From positions 1-64,000 of the forward strand of contig JASGFJ010000006.1 of assembly GCA_047605645.1 (NCBI GenBank): DNA of 64,000 nt, written 5' to 3'. The translations under genes and the position numbers were made by a program. This document shows positions 1 through 8,441 of the stretch, one piece after another. The stretch's first letter is position 1. Each line of letters starts with the position of its first letter. Under the pieces are notes generated by a model. The model saw nothing but the letters and a program-made list of their open reading frames with translations. It was not told the DNA's origin and ran no database searches. Source of the DNA: UBA1309 sp047605645. Its GTDB lineage: Bacteria; Bacteroidota; Bacteroidia; Bacteroidales; Dysgonomonadaceae.

Positions 1-1
1 C

Positions 2-346
2 TTGTCGATTTTACTTTTCCGATTCTTGATGATTCAAAGTTACCGATTACAAGGATTACCCAATCCTGTAATGGAAGAAGAAGGCGGTGGATTTATTGTG
101 AAACTATTTAAGGATATTTATACAGAGGATCAGTTACAAAAACTTGGACTAAATCCCCGACAGATAAAAGCGGTTCTATATGTTAAAGAGAAAGGACGGA
201 TAACTAATAGCGAATATCAAAAACTAAATGATGTTTCCAAACCAACAGCAACTCGAGATTTGTCTGAACTCGTTGATGCCTACAAGTTATTGAAAAATAC
301 AGGTTTTGGAGCAGGAAGCCTCTATGATTTAGCAATGGACTCATAA
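2..346 (+). CDS. C-terminal fragment of an AlbA/RecG-like ATP-binding transcriptional regulator
   Basis: This is the 3' end of a gene whose 5' part lies outside the window. Residues ~18-110 read like the end of AlbA_2/HATPase_c_4 'RecG-like' regulators: a GLPNP...GGGF strand, then a winged helix with the RQIKAVLYVKEKG stretch and SKPTATRDLSEL as probable recognition helix. The first 15 or so residues do not look family-like, so the true frame at the window edge is uncertain. After the stop, the next frame (from about 328) stays open and would encode a Gly/Ser/Asn-rich tail of the kind I recall at the end of these proteins, so a small indel near 325-331 may have cut the native C-terminus. The family binds DNA and is common in accessory islands; its ligand is unknown. 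Confidence 0.6.
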   Translation: MSILLFRFLMIQSYRLQGLPNPVMEEEGGGFIVKLFKDIYTEDQLQKLGLNPRQIKAVLYVKEKGRITNSEYQKLNDVSKPTATRDLSELVDAYKLLKNTGFGAGSLYDLAMDS

Positions 347-782
347 TTGGCTCAATTGGCTCTCGAATGGCTCAAAATAGGCTCAATGAAAATTATATTG
401 TTGTTATTCAGTTTATTAACAATGTGTTTTCATTGTGAAAAACACAAATATCAAGAAAAATTGGAGCTGTTTTTCCGTATAATAAAATCTTTCACTAACT
501 TTGTCTAAAAGTTATTTGGTGCTGTGTAAAACAGTGCAAGCGCAGGTTAAAAGAATCGTTACCAACTCATTACCTCTCCAAAATCGACTATTTATAACTA
601 ATTGATAGAGAGTCAAAAAGTCCAATTAAGCTGCTATTTTAAGGACATTGATGTCGTTTGGAAATATTATGGATTTTCAGTTTATAAAGGAGGCAAATAA
701 GCAGAACCTTAATTTACGAACTGAGAAGATCAAGATATATAAAAGGTTATCTCTAAACAAGATCTGTCTAAAATGAAATACG
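347..782. other. Gene-free gap with short GGCTC repeats
   Basis: No gene is supported here. GGCTC occurs four times, at 349, 358, 369 and 380, directly after the preceding stop codon, and may be out-of-frame remains of that gene's tail. The rest is AT-rich and I recognise no promoter of the TAnnTTTG type before the next gene. Confidence 0.5.
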
Positions 783-1766
783 ATGAATAAAGGAGAAATT
801 ATAATCTATCAAACATCTGATGGTAATACTCAATTAGATGTAAAGCTCGACAATGAAACTGTGTGGTTATCACAAGCACAAATGGCTGAACTGTTTGAAA
901 CAACACCTCAAAATATAACCTTACATATTGGAAATGTTTATGAAGACGGAGAATTAGAGCAAATTTCAACTTGTAAGGATTTCTTACAAGTTCGACAAGA
1001 GGGGAATAGAAATGTGCAAAGAAATATTGTTCACTATAATTTGGATATTATTATTTCTGTTGGTTATCGTGTAAAGTCACAGCGCGGTACGCAATTCCGG
1101 ATTTGGGCAAATAGTGTCCTAAAAGAATACCTAATCAAAGGATATGCAATAAGTCAGAATGCGAAGACGGAGCAATTAGATGATTTAAAGAAAACAGTCA
1201 AGTTGCTATCGAATGTGATAGATTCTAAAATGTTATCTGCGGACGAAGCAACCGGATTATTAAGGGTTATAACCGACTACACTTACGCTTTAGACACATT
1301 AGACAAATATGATTTTCAGAAGCTCGAGATAGAAAAGACTACTACAAAAGAACCCTTCAGAGCTGACTATAATAATGCAATGGAAGCAATCTATGTCCTT
1401 CGTAACAAGTTCGGTAGTGGCGGTTTGTTCGGAAACGAGAAAGATGAATCTTTCAAAAGCTCAATTAGTACCATTTACCAAACTTTTGGAGGAATGGAAT
1501 TATATCCGAGTATCGAAGAGAAAGCAGCAATGTTATTGTATTTGGTAACTAAAAATCATTCGTTTAGCGATGGGAATAAAAGGATTGCGGCTTTTCTGTT
1601 TCTCTGGTTTTTAGAGAAAAATGGTATTCTATATAGAAACGATAACACTAGACTTATTGAAAACAATACGCTCGTCGCATTAACTCTGATGATTGCAGAA
1701 AGTAGGACAGAAGAAAAAGATGTGATGGTGAAAGTTGTTATTAATCTCATAAATAAGAACAATTAA
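783..1766 (+). CDS. RhuM-Fic/Doc fusion protein
   Basis: This 327-residue protein has two parts. Residues ~1-125 are a RhuM-type domain, recognisable by the VWLSQAQMAELFETT helix-turn-helix-like start and by RGTQFRIWANSVLKEYLIKG near its end. Residues ~190-327 form a Fic/Doc fold with the active-site loop HSFSDGNKR at ~259-267. The loop has the Fic histidine and a Doc-like Lys-Arg ending, so it could AMPylate or phosphorylate a target; sequence alone does not decide. Such proteins are typical cargo of genomic islands, sometimes acting as toxin-antitoxin-like modules. No antitoxin gene is visible next to it. Family assignment is confident; the substrate is unknown. Confidence 0.85.
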   Translation: MNKGEIIIYQTSDGNTQLDVKLDNETVWLSQAQMAELFETTPQNITLHIGNVYEDGELEQISTCKDFLQVRQEGNRNVQRNIVHYNLDIIISVGYRVKSQRGTQFRIWANSVLKEYLIKGYAISQNAKTEQLDDLKKTVKLLSNVIDSKMLSADEATGLLRVITDYTYALDTLDKYDFQKLEIEKTTTKEPFRADYNNAMEAIYVLRNKFGSGGLFGNEKDESFKSSISTIYQTFGGMELYPSIEEKAAMLLYLVTKNHSFSDGNKRIAAFLFLWFLEKNGILYRNDNTRLIENNTLVALTLMIAESRTEEKDVMVKVVINLINKNN

Positions 1767-1965
1767 TAATGGATTTCAACACCAAAATCTCTATGCGTAA
1801 TCATTCGTAGATGCCTCCCTGAAAATATCTTCTTTTATTCAGCTCGATGTTATTGATATGATAGATTAGAAAAGTACCATCTCTTTGTCGTAGCTTATCT
1901 ATTTTTGCTTTTTCTTACATCCAGATACTAAAATTTTTTTCAGAAATAATAATTATTCCTTTCAA

Positions 1966-2008
1966 CGCAAAAACACTGCGCACCTTGCGATTTACTTTGT
2001 CTTATCAA
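1966..2008 (+). promoter_or_regulatory. Upstream box A of the RNA-repair cluster
   Basis: The segment starts CGCAAAAACACT and includes TTACTTTG at 1992-1999, close to the TAnnTTTG -7 element. A second copy (32 of 43 positions identical) lies before rtcB at 4301-4343. The A-rich CGCAAAAACACT block sits where a -33 element is expected, suggesting a shared activator or alternative sigma factor. Predicted transcription would start at about 2003-2006. Confidence 0.55.
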
Positions 2009-2019
2009 TGCAAATCGGA

Positions 2020-2769
2020 ATGAAAGCAACTATACAACAAAAACTAAGAGAGATAGAAAAGACTCATGGAATAACAATACTTTATTCCTGCGAGTCTGGT
2101 AGTCGTGCGTGGGGATTTCCTTCGCCTGATAGTGATTATGATGTTCGCTTTATCTATTTAAGACCAATAGAGGGATATCTAAGAGTAAATCCCGTAAAAG
2201 ATTATTTGCCTTTTCCCATAAGTGATGAGTTAGATATATCTGGTTGGGATATATCAAAAGTGCTGCAATTGATAACTAAGTCCAACACTACACCATTCGA
2301 ATGGCTCCAATCTCCAGTGATATACAAGGAAGATGCGATATTCAAAAATGACCTGTGGACTGTTTGCCAAAGATATTTTTGCCCTCGCAGCAACATACAT
2401 CATTATCTCGGCATAGCATGTGGAGCGATGAAGACTATACAGGGAGAGCGTCTGAAAATAAAGAAGCTATTTTATGTACTTCGTCCGCTACTAGCTGCCT
2501 TATGGTGTGCAGAAAGAAACACAATCGCTCCGATGGATATTTATCCTTTAATGGGTTTGTTGTCAAATGATTTGCGTAAAAAGATTTTATCTTTGATAAA
2601 CCTGAAAGCGACAGCCAATGAATGTTATTTGATAGAAATAGATTTAGATATAAAAACATGGATAGAGCGCACCTTTGATTATTGTATGAAAGCTTCTTTG
2701 CAACTAACAAAGAGAGGCTTTGAGCCAAAGATAGCTGAAGAATTTTTTAGAAAAACGATATTAAAATGA
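2020..2769 (+). CDS. RlaP-type nucleotidyltransferase 1 (PF10127-like)
   Basis: A 249-residue pol-beta-superfamily nucleotidyltransferase. The N-terminus carries the core pattern: a GSRAWGF glycine-serine motif followed by DSDYDVR, whose aspartates would bind two Mg2+ ions; helical C-terminal part. This matches the RlaP family (RNA-repair-pathway pol-beta), found next to RNA ligases. A start at 2008 is possible but would leave almost no leader after the predicted promoter, so I chose the ATG at 2020. Its stop overlaps the next RlaP gene by 4 bases, implying translational coupling. Likely role, by inference: nucleotide addition or end-processing of damaged RNA upstream of RtcB. The RNA substrate is unknown. 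Confidence 0.75.
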   Translation: MKATIQQKLREIEKTHGITILYSCESGSRAWGFPSPDSDYDVRFIYLRPIEGYLRVNPVKDYLPFPISDELDISGWDISKVLQLITKSNTTPFEWLQSPVIYKEDAIFKNDLWTVCQRYFCPRSNIHHYLGIACGAMKTIQGERLKIKKLFYVLRPLLAALWCAERNTIAPMDIYPLMGLLSNDLRKKILSLINLKATANECYLIEIDLDIKTWIERTFDYCMKASLQLTKRGFEPKIAEEFFRKTILK

Positions 2770-3833
2770 CTATACAAGAGATAAAAGATAAGGGACTGCT
2801 CCTTTTCGAATGTATAAGTGGCAGCAAAGCATACGGATTAGATACCCCTCAATCGGATACAGACCTAAAAGGTGTATTTTATTTGTCCAAAGAGCAGTTT
2901 TATGGCTTGGAATACACACCTCAGATCAGTAATGAGACGAATGATGAGGTATACTATGAACTGGGGCGTTTTGTAGAATTACTCTGCAAGAATAATCCAA
3001 ACCTGCTTGAATTGCTGGCTTCTCCTGGCGAATGTATATTATATAAGCATCCATTGATGGACAAGCTAAGCATAGATATGTTCTTGTCAAAATTATGTAA
3101 AGATACGTTTGCAGGGTATGCCCAGACTCAGATACGAAAGGCAAGAGGGTATAAAAAGAAGGTTGTGAATCCGATGGAAAAAGAGCGCAGGACGATATTG
3201 GACTTTTGCTATATAATGGATAGTTATCAATCCGTGCCCGTAAAAGAATGGTTTGATAAAAATGGATATGCTCAAGAAAAGTGTGGACTTAGTTCCATCT
3301 CTCATGCGAAAGGGATGTATGCCTTGTTTTATGATGCTGAAAGTGAATTTGAATACCATGGTATAGCCGTAAAAGAAACAGCTAACGAAGTGTCATTATC
3401 ATCCATACCTAGCGAGCAACAAGCTGTTGCTTATTTATTCTGGAATATGGAAGCTTATTCGCTCTATTGCAAAGAATACAAAGAATATTGGGATTGGGTA
3501 GAGGAACGCAACGATAATCGCTATCAGACAAATCTGAATCATGGTAGAAATTATGATTCGAAGAATATGATGCACACCATACGATTGTTACAAGTGGCAG
3601 AGGAAATATTGCGGGATGGTAAACTGAATGTAAAACGACAAAACAGACAACAGTTACTCGATGTAAAATCGGGAAATATGGATTATGACGATTTGTTGAC
3701 AATGGCTGATAAGTTGATGGAAGATATAGAATCGTATTGTTTAACATCAACCTTGCCTGTTACTCCTGATAAAGATTTAGCAGAAAAAGTCTTGGTGGAG
3801 ATAAGAGAGGAATTGTATAAAGAAAAGACATGA
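2766..3833 (+). CDS. RlaP-type nucleotidyltransferase 2 (PF10127-like)
   Basis: A 355-residue second member of the same superfamily: GSKAYGLDTPQSDTDLKG holds the GS motif and the catalytic aspartate pair (D-x-D), followed by a long helical region. It differs enough from the preceding protein in length and sequence to be a distinct paralogue, not a recent duplicate. It overlaps both neighbours by 4 bases (ATGA), so three genes are translated as a coupled block. Family knowledge links RlaP to RtcB-based RNA repair; this gene is two positions from rtcB. Whether the pair forms a heterodimer or has two substrates cannot be told from sequence. Confidence 0.75.
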   Translation: MTIQEIKDKGLLLFECISGSKAYGLDTPQSDTDLKGVFYLSKEQFYGLEYTPQISNETNDEVYYELGRFVELLCKNNPNLLELLASPGECILYKHPLMDKLSIDMFLSKLCKDTFAGYAQTQIRKARGYKKKVVNPMEKERRTILDFCYIMDSYQSVPVKEWFDKNGYAQEKCGLSSISHAKGMYALFYDAESEFEYHGIAVKETANEVSLSSIPSEQQAVAYLFWNMEAYSLYCKEYKEYWDWVEERNDNRYQTNLNHGRNYDSKNMMHTIRLLQVAEEILRDGKLNVKRQNRQQLLDVKSGNMDYDDLLTMADKLMEDIESYCLTSTLPVTPDKDLAEKVLVEIREELYKEKT

Positions 3834-4285
3834 AAACATATATTATAAATAGAGGTTTAAGGTATTATACTGATATGTCTATTGTTTTAAATCCAATAAA
3901 GGATTATTTACACGATTATAATTTTCTTATCACCGATATCGAATGTAATCATTGTCCAGATAAGAGAATAAACTATGAAGAAGACTATCTGTTTATATCA
4001 CCCCGTGAGCTTTTAGATATAGTTAATACTAACGAAATACAGTTTATTTGGGGAGTATTCTCTGCTATTCCTAAACATATTTCTTTAGATGAAATACTGA
4101 AACATGAGCTGCCATATTCAGAGGGAGTCCATACCTTCGATGAGATTGTTGAGATACAACATCCTCTTGCTGAAATTGAGATAGTAGCTTTCGATAGTTC
4201 TTCTGTTGAAATAATTTGTAAACGAGAAGATATAATTCAAGCCTTTAAAAAAGAGTTTCCGAAAGAAAAACACTATAAAAAGTGA
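3830..4285 (+). CDS. Uncharacterised 151-residue protein of the RlaP-RtcB cluster
   Basis: I do not recognise a family with confidence. The protein is acidic, has no signal peptide or membrane segment, and carries an FIWGVFSAIPK segment mid-protein and a C-terminal SSSVEIICKREDIIQAFKK element; the latter is faintly reminiscent of DUF2691-type proteins. It overlaps the second RlaP gene by 4 bases and ends 77 bases before rtcB, which has its own promoter box, so it belongs to the RlaP transcription unit. Position suggests an accessory factor for RNA end-processing or a sensor; that is inference only. Confidence 0.55.
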   Translation: MKTYIINRGLRYYTDMSIVLNPIKDYLHDYNFLITDIECNHCPDKRINYEEDYLFISPRELLDIVNTNEIQFIWGVFSAIPKHISLDEILKHELPYSEGVHTFDEIVEIQHPLAEIEIVAFDSSSVEIICKREDIIQAFKKEFPKEKHYKK

Positions 4286-4300
4286 AAATAATTTATGATG

Positions 4301-4343
4301 CGCAAAAACACTACGTACCATCTAGCTTGCTTTGTATCATCAA
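4301..4343 (+). promoter_or_regulatory. Upstream box B, before rtcB
   Basis: Second copy of the box at 1966-2008. CGCAAAAACACT is identical in both, and TTGCTTTG (4327-4334) fills the -7 position. It begins 15 bases after the stop of the preceding gene and leaves a leader of about 20 bases before the rtcB ATG at 4363, so it probably is an internal promoter under the same control as the RlaP genes. Confidence 0.55.
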
Positions 4344-4362
4344 AGTAATAAAAAGAAGAGTT

Positions 4363-5670
4363 ATGATAGAATTAAAAGGAAAATATGGTCAGGACTGCAA
4401 GATTTTCTTAAACGAAGTTGAAGAAGGAGCTATTGAATTAGTGCAAAATATACTGAATCAGGAAATATCCGAAGGCGTACAAGTCCGTATTATGCCGGAT
4501 ACACATGTAGGAAAAGGAATTGTAATCGGGTTTACCATGCCGATGACTACAATGGTCAATCCGAACTATATTGGGGTCGATATCGGTTGTTCTGTAACAA
4601 GTTATAAACTGAATAAACCATTCGATGCCGCTGAACTTCCACAAATAGATAAGAAGATTCGAAAAGCTGTGCCGATGGGACATGAAATCCGAAAAGGTAA
4701 AGATTTTAATTATTGGTGGGTCGATGAATATCTGCAGGCTGTGACTGATAATGTAAATCAGTTTATTGAACAATGGAATGCACGTTTCTCCGAGAATAAA
4801 GCGGGAATAACCATTGATAAAGAATATATTGCCGGATTGTGTAAGAAAATAGGTACAGGAGAGAGGATGTTTTATAATTCAGTCGGTTCGCTGGGGGGAG
4901 GAAACCATTTTATTGAAATTGGAGAATCCGCAGATGACGGATCACATTACCTGACTATTCATTCCGGTTCTAGAAACTTCGGACTGAAAGTGTGTAACTA
5001 TCATGCAAAGAAAATGGTAGCTGCTAAATTCAGGCCACAAGCGTATCACGACGAATTTAAAAATATCACACAAAACACGGTTCCAACATCAGATATCCCT
5101 GGCAAGTTAGCCGAATTGAACGAACGATACGGTGTCGGTAAAAAAGAATTGCTATTGAAAGGCGATGATATGTTTGAATATTTGGTAGATATGGTGATTG
5201 CTCAAACGTATGCGGAATTTAATCATCGGGCTATGGCTCATGCTATCTTTGTCGGGTTACGCGATGTGGAAGCCGTTGATATGATTCATTCGAAGCATAA
5301 TTTTATTGATCCGCAAGATTGGATTATCCGAAAAGGCGCTATCCGTGCTTACGAGGGAGAACGAATGATTATCCCGTTTAATATGCGTGACGGATTATTA
5401 ATCTGTGAAGGAAAAAGCAATGCAGACTGGAACTGTTCAGCCCCACACGGAGCCGGGCGAATATTGGCTCGTAATCAGGCTTTCAAGACATTGGATATGG
5501 AAGAATTTGAGAAAGAGATGGAGGGCGTTTACTCAACATCTGTCTGTAAATCAACTCTCGATGAAGCTCCGATGGCGTATAAAGACAAAGATATGATTAT
5601 TCGTGCGATTCAGGATACGGCAATTATCTTAGATACGGTGAAGCCGATATTGAATATTAAAGCGAATTAG
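4363..5670 (+). CDS. rtcB: RtcB-family RNA-splicing ligase
   Basis: A 435-residue RtcB. The enzyme joins 2',3'-cyclic-phosphate or 3'-phosphate RNA ends to 5'-OH ends using GTP and Mn2+. Visible motifs: MPDTHVGKG near residue 45, the metal-binding GVDIGCSV with Cys76, GGGNHFIEIG, HSGSRNFG, and SAPHGAGR with the guanylated His362. The usual DxGCG is DIGCS here, a small variation. An in-frame extension to 4282 would overlap the promoter box and the preceding gene, so I set the start at ATG 4363, preceded by AAGAAGAG. The neighbouring RlaP pair indicates an RNA-repair rather than a tRNA-splicing role. No archease or RtcA is seen nearby. Confidence 0.92.
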   Translation: MIELKGKYGQDCKIFLNEVEEGAIELVQNILNQEISEGVQVRIMPDTHVGKGIVIGFTMPMTTMVNPNYIGVDIGCSVTSYKLNKPFDAAELPQIDKKIRKAVPMGHEIRKGKDFNYWWVDEYLQAVTDNVNQFIEQWNARFSENKAGITIDKEYIAGLCKKIGTGERMFYNSVGSLGGGNHFIEIGESADDGSHYLTIHSGSRNFGLKVCNYHAKKMVAAKFRPQAYHDEFKNITQNTVPTSDIPGKLAELNERYGVGKKELLLKGDDMFEYLVDMVIAQTYAEFNHRAMAHAIFVGLRDVEAVDMIHSKHNFIDPQDWIIRKGAIRAYEGERMIIPFNMRDGLLICEGKSNADWNCSAPHGAGRILARNQAFKTLDMEEFEKEMEGVYSTSVCKSTLDEAPMAYKDKDMIIRAIQDTAIILDTVKPILNIKAN

Positions 5671-5801
5671 CAAATAGTTTTCACTACGCGGAAAGATTAT
5701 ATATCGGATATATTTATTTGTGACTTATTTTATTTTCTTAGTGTCTCATAGCTAGAGTTATATATCTTTTTTTATTTAGAGATATTATAAATAATGCGAA
5801 A

Positions 5802-5820
5802 TAACGTATTTTGTACGTTA
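5802..5820 (+). promoter_or_regulatory. Inverted repeat upstream of the SPFH promoter
   Basis: TAACGTA-TTTTG-TACGTTA is a perfect 7-bp inverted repeat with a 5-base spacer. It ends 5 bases before the -33 element of the SPFH promoter, a location suited to an activator or a second repressor site. Confidence 0.45.
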
Positions 5821-5825
5821 AGTGT

Positions 5826-5872
5826 TTTGGTGTTTGATTCTTTTGTTGTAGTTTTGTTTGCGTAAATAATAC
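5826..5872 (+). promoter_or_regulatory. SPFH operon promoter with overlapping NrtR-type operator
   Basis: TTTG (5826-5829), 19 bases, then TAGTTTTG (5849-5856) is a full Bacteroidetes promoter. The operator TTTGTTTGCGTAAATAATAC at 5853-5872 overlaps the -7 element and the predicted start of transcription, so binding should repress. It matches 19 of 20 bases of the site in front of the NUDIX regulator gene (9181-9200, opposite strand). Confidence 0.7.
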
Positions 5873-5914
5873 GATAATATATTAACGCTACTATAATAAC
5901 TAAATTTTACAGCT

Positions 5915-6937
5915 ATGTTTGGAATCAATCACATCAAATTCGACTCAATGACGCATGTATTCTATTACAAAGCAGGAGTCTTAAAGAAAGAAGGTCGCGG
6001 ATTATCTTTCTTCTATTTTTCGCCGAACAGTTCTATTGTGGCTATTCCTATGGGAAGTAATGATTTGCCGTTTATTTTTCAGGAATCGACGGACGATTAT
6101 CAGAAAGTGACAATACAGGGACAGATAAGCTACAAAATAAATAATCCTAAAATGTTAGCTGACATATTGGATTTTACAGTAACCGATGGCGGAGCCTATA
6201 AAAAGAATGATATCGAAAAGTTGAATCAGCGAATAATAAATGAAGCGCAGACTTCAACATCATCTTTTATTCATAATATCGGTTTGAAAGAAGCTATTCG
6301 CTCTGCAAAGGAGATCGAGAATCGAATTCTCGAAGGGTTAAAATCTTCTGATGCTATTAATATGCTTGGTATAGAAATTTTAGGGGCAAGTGTCTTAGCG
6401 GTGCAGGCAACTCCGGAAATGGCAAAGGCGCTGGAGACAGAAACCCGTGAGCGTTTGCAACAGGAAGCAGATCAGGCGATATATGAAAGACGAAACTTTG
6501 CGGTGGAGCAGGAGCGTAAGATTAAAGAGTCGGAACTGAATACGGAAATTGCTGTAGAAGAGAAACAAAAGCAAATCGACGAAAAGCGCATGGAATCGGA
6601 GGTGCAACGTATGGAAAACAACCGAAAACTGCGTGAAATGAATATTGAAGCTGATATCGTTGTTGAAAATCAACGTAAAATATTTATAGAGCAAAAGACG
6701 GAGAATGATAAAAAAGAGGCAGAAGTACAGGGATTTCAGATTGAAGCAATGTTGAAACCTTATAAAGATATGGATTGGAGAGCGTTAACTGCTTTGGCCG
6801 GACACTCCGATGCACGCAACAATATCGCGCTCGCCTTCCGCGAATTAGCACAGAATGCAGAGAAAATAGGTAACCTCAATATTAGTCCTGATTTACTTGA
6901 CTCAATTCTGAATAACAAAGACCTCCAAAAGAAATGA
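5915..6937 (+). CDS. SPFH/Band-7 domain protein without membrane anchor
   Basis: A 340-residue protein. Residues ~20-180 form an SPFH (stomatin/prohibitin) domain, with the usual order of an 'isyKi' beta-strand, RIINEAQTSTSSF and a short helix ending ATPEMAKALE. Residues ~180-275 are a highly charged coiled coil of ERKIKESELNTEIAVEEKQ type, followed by a short globular tail. I see no N-terminal transmembrane helix, unusual for SPFH proteins, so it may form soluble rings or bind membranes peripherally. Its stop overlaps the next start by 4 bases, pairing it with the NAD-kinase-like protein. It is controlled by the NrtR-type operator at 5853-5872. Function unknown. Confidence 0.8.
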   Translation: MFGINHIKFDSMTHVFYYKAGVLKKEGRGLSFFYFSPNSSIVAIPMGSNDLPFIFQESTDDYQKVTIQGQISYKINNPKMLADILDFTVTDGGAYKKNDIEKLNQRIINEAQTSTSSFIHNIGLKEAIRSAKEIENRILEGLKSSDAINMLGIEILGASVLAVQATPEMAKALETETRERLQQEADQAIYERRNFAVEQERKIKESELNTEIAVEEKQKQIDEKRMESEVQRMENNRKLREMNIEADIVVENQRKIFIEQKTENDKKEAEVQGFQIEAMLKPYKDMDWRALTALAGHSDARNNIALAFRELAQNAEKIGNLNISPDLLDSILNNKDLQKK

Positions 6938-7854
6938 GTATAGAATATGCAATTATCGTCAAGAACAAAACAAGGCTGGAGGCTCTGATTGAACGCTTCA
7001 ATACAAGAGCCCAAGCCAAGTTTTATATAGAACGTTTGGGAGGAAACTTCCTGGATTATGAAATGGAAGATGAAGTTTTTCATAACTCTCTGAATTCGTT
7101 ACAGTCTCAGTTGTCAAAAGTGATTAAGCACAAGGTTGTAGACCGGGCTTATCTTCCATCTTATATATTCTCTGAAAAGAATATGATTGTTGTTATCGGA
7201 CAGGATGGTTTGGTCGCTAATACGGCAAAATACTCACAAGAAAGACCCATTGTTGCCGTCAATCCCGATAAGCAGCGTTACGATGGTATTCTCTTGCCTT
7301 TCGATACGACTAATTTTATAGCAGGAGTTGAAAGTGTCTTATCGAATAAGTATCGATCGAGAAAAGTGAACTTCGCCGAAGCTTGTTTAAATGATGGACA
7401 ACGGTTGTTAGCTTTTAATGAATTTTTTATAGGAGCATCCTCGCATGTGTCAGCCAGATATCGGATCTCTTTTAATGAAAATACGGAAGAACAGTCATCC
7501 AGTGGGATTATTGTATCCACACAGGCCGGAGCAACCGGATGGTTAAGTTCGGTATTTAATATGGCCTATGGAGTTGCTAGCCTGTTTGAAAAGGAGATGA
7601 AGCCGAAACACCCTAAATTGAAGGACGATCAGCTGCTATTTGCTGTTCGTGAACCTTTTAAGAGTATTCGGACACAAACAAATATTGCTATAGGAATGAT
7701 AAACAATAGGAATATGCTTCGAATAGAATCGCTGATGCCTACAGGAGGAATTGTATTTAGTGATGGTATAGAATCTGATTTTTTACATTTCAATAGTGGG
7801 ACGATTGCTACAATTGGAATTGCTAACGAAACCGCTAATCTGGTGAATATCTGA
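6934..7854 (+). CDS. NAD-kinase-like (diacylglycerol/NAD kinase fold) protein
   Basis: A 306-residue protein with features of the NAD-kinase superfamily: a degenerate nucleotide loop MIVVIGQDGLVANT near residue 85 (NAD kinases have GGDG) and SSGIIVSTQAGATGWLSS near 190, the counterpart of the SGL-VSTPTGSTAY loop. The first glycine of GGDG is Gln here, so catalysis may be altered; it could bind rather than phosphorylate NAD or a related ligand. It often travels with SPFH proteins in databases as a 'sugar kinase'-type annotation, from memory. Coupled to the SPFH gene by a 4-base overlap. The shared operator with a NUDIX/ADP-ribose-type regulator supports an NAD-related role. Confidence 0.7.
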   Translation: MSIEYAIIVKNKTRLEALIERFNTRAQAKFYIERLGGNFLDYEMEDEVFHNSLNSLQSQLSKVIKHKVVDRAYLPSYIFSEKNMIVVIGQDGLVANTAKYSQERPIVAVNPDKQRYDGILLPFDTTNFIAGVESVLSNKYRSRKVNFAEACLNDGQRLLAFNEFFIGASSHVSARYRISFNENTEEQSSSGIIVSTQAGATGWLSSVFNMAYGVASLFEKEMKPKHPKLKDDQLLFAVREPFKSIRTQTNIAIGMINNRNMLRIESLMPTGGIVFSDGIESDFLHFNSGTIATIGIANETANLVNI

Positions 7855-8441
7855 CCTGTTATCGATGTTTTCCGCGTTCCTGAAACGACTTTGTTTTTAC
7901 TGCTTTACTGCCAAATCGAGGGCGATACGGAAAAACTACTGCCGATATAGGAAAGTGGCAGGCAATCAGTCCCAAATTCTTTATACCTTCAGGTTGTGAG
8001 AATCTATGTGCATTTTCTTCGCAGGGGACTATCGAAACAGTGCGATCATAAATTCGTCAGGATTGAAGTTTCCCTGATTTCTTGCCTTTATTCGGAAGTC
8101 CGTTGTGAGTGTCCTATTTTTTATAGAATGAAAGTTCGTTTTTTTGCATTATCATTCAGTGTTCGGATGTGCGTATTTCCTTCTATTTCAGGTGAATGTC
8201 CGTTGCCTCTATTGGCTAAAATACGATTTTGTTACAGTGTGAGTTGTTAATGGTGTATATTCTCCGGAAAAGAGGTATTCCATATTTCCTTTTTCCTCCA
8301 CTTGCTCGGGTAGCCATCGTAAATAGTATATGTTATCGCTTATCTTAAGTGGCTCTATAAAATTTATTTTATGTATCTGTTTTATTTTTAATGAATTATT
8401 GGTTTGTGCATTTGCAGCTAATGATCGATATTCGTCTATGT
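7855..8441. other. Gene-free gap between convergent genes
   Basis: A 587-base stretch between the 3' ends of the NAD-kinase-like and the NUDIX regulator genes. The longest reading frames lack family features and are rich in Cys, Phe and Ser as expected of noise. I see no clear terminator hairpin with a T-run, and no RNA gene. Confidence 0.4.

Noticed and set aside
4282..4362. 27-residue extension of RtcB
   Set aside because: It overlaps the preceding stop and the rtcB promoter box; RtcB proteins begin near MIELKGKYG here.
7996..8250. 84-codon plus-strand frame in the convergent gap
   Set aside because: Cys/Phe/Ser-rich, with no start signal and no recognisable domain.
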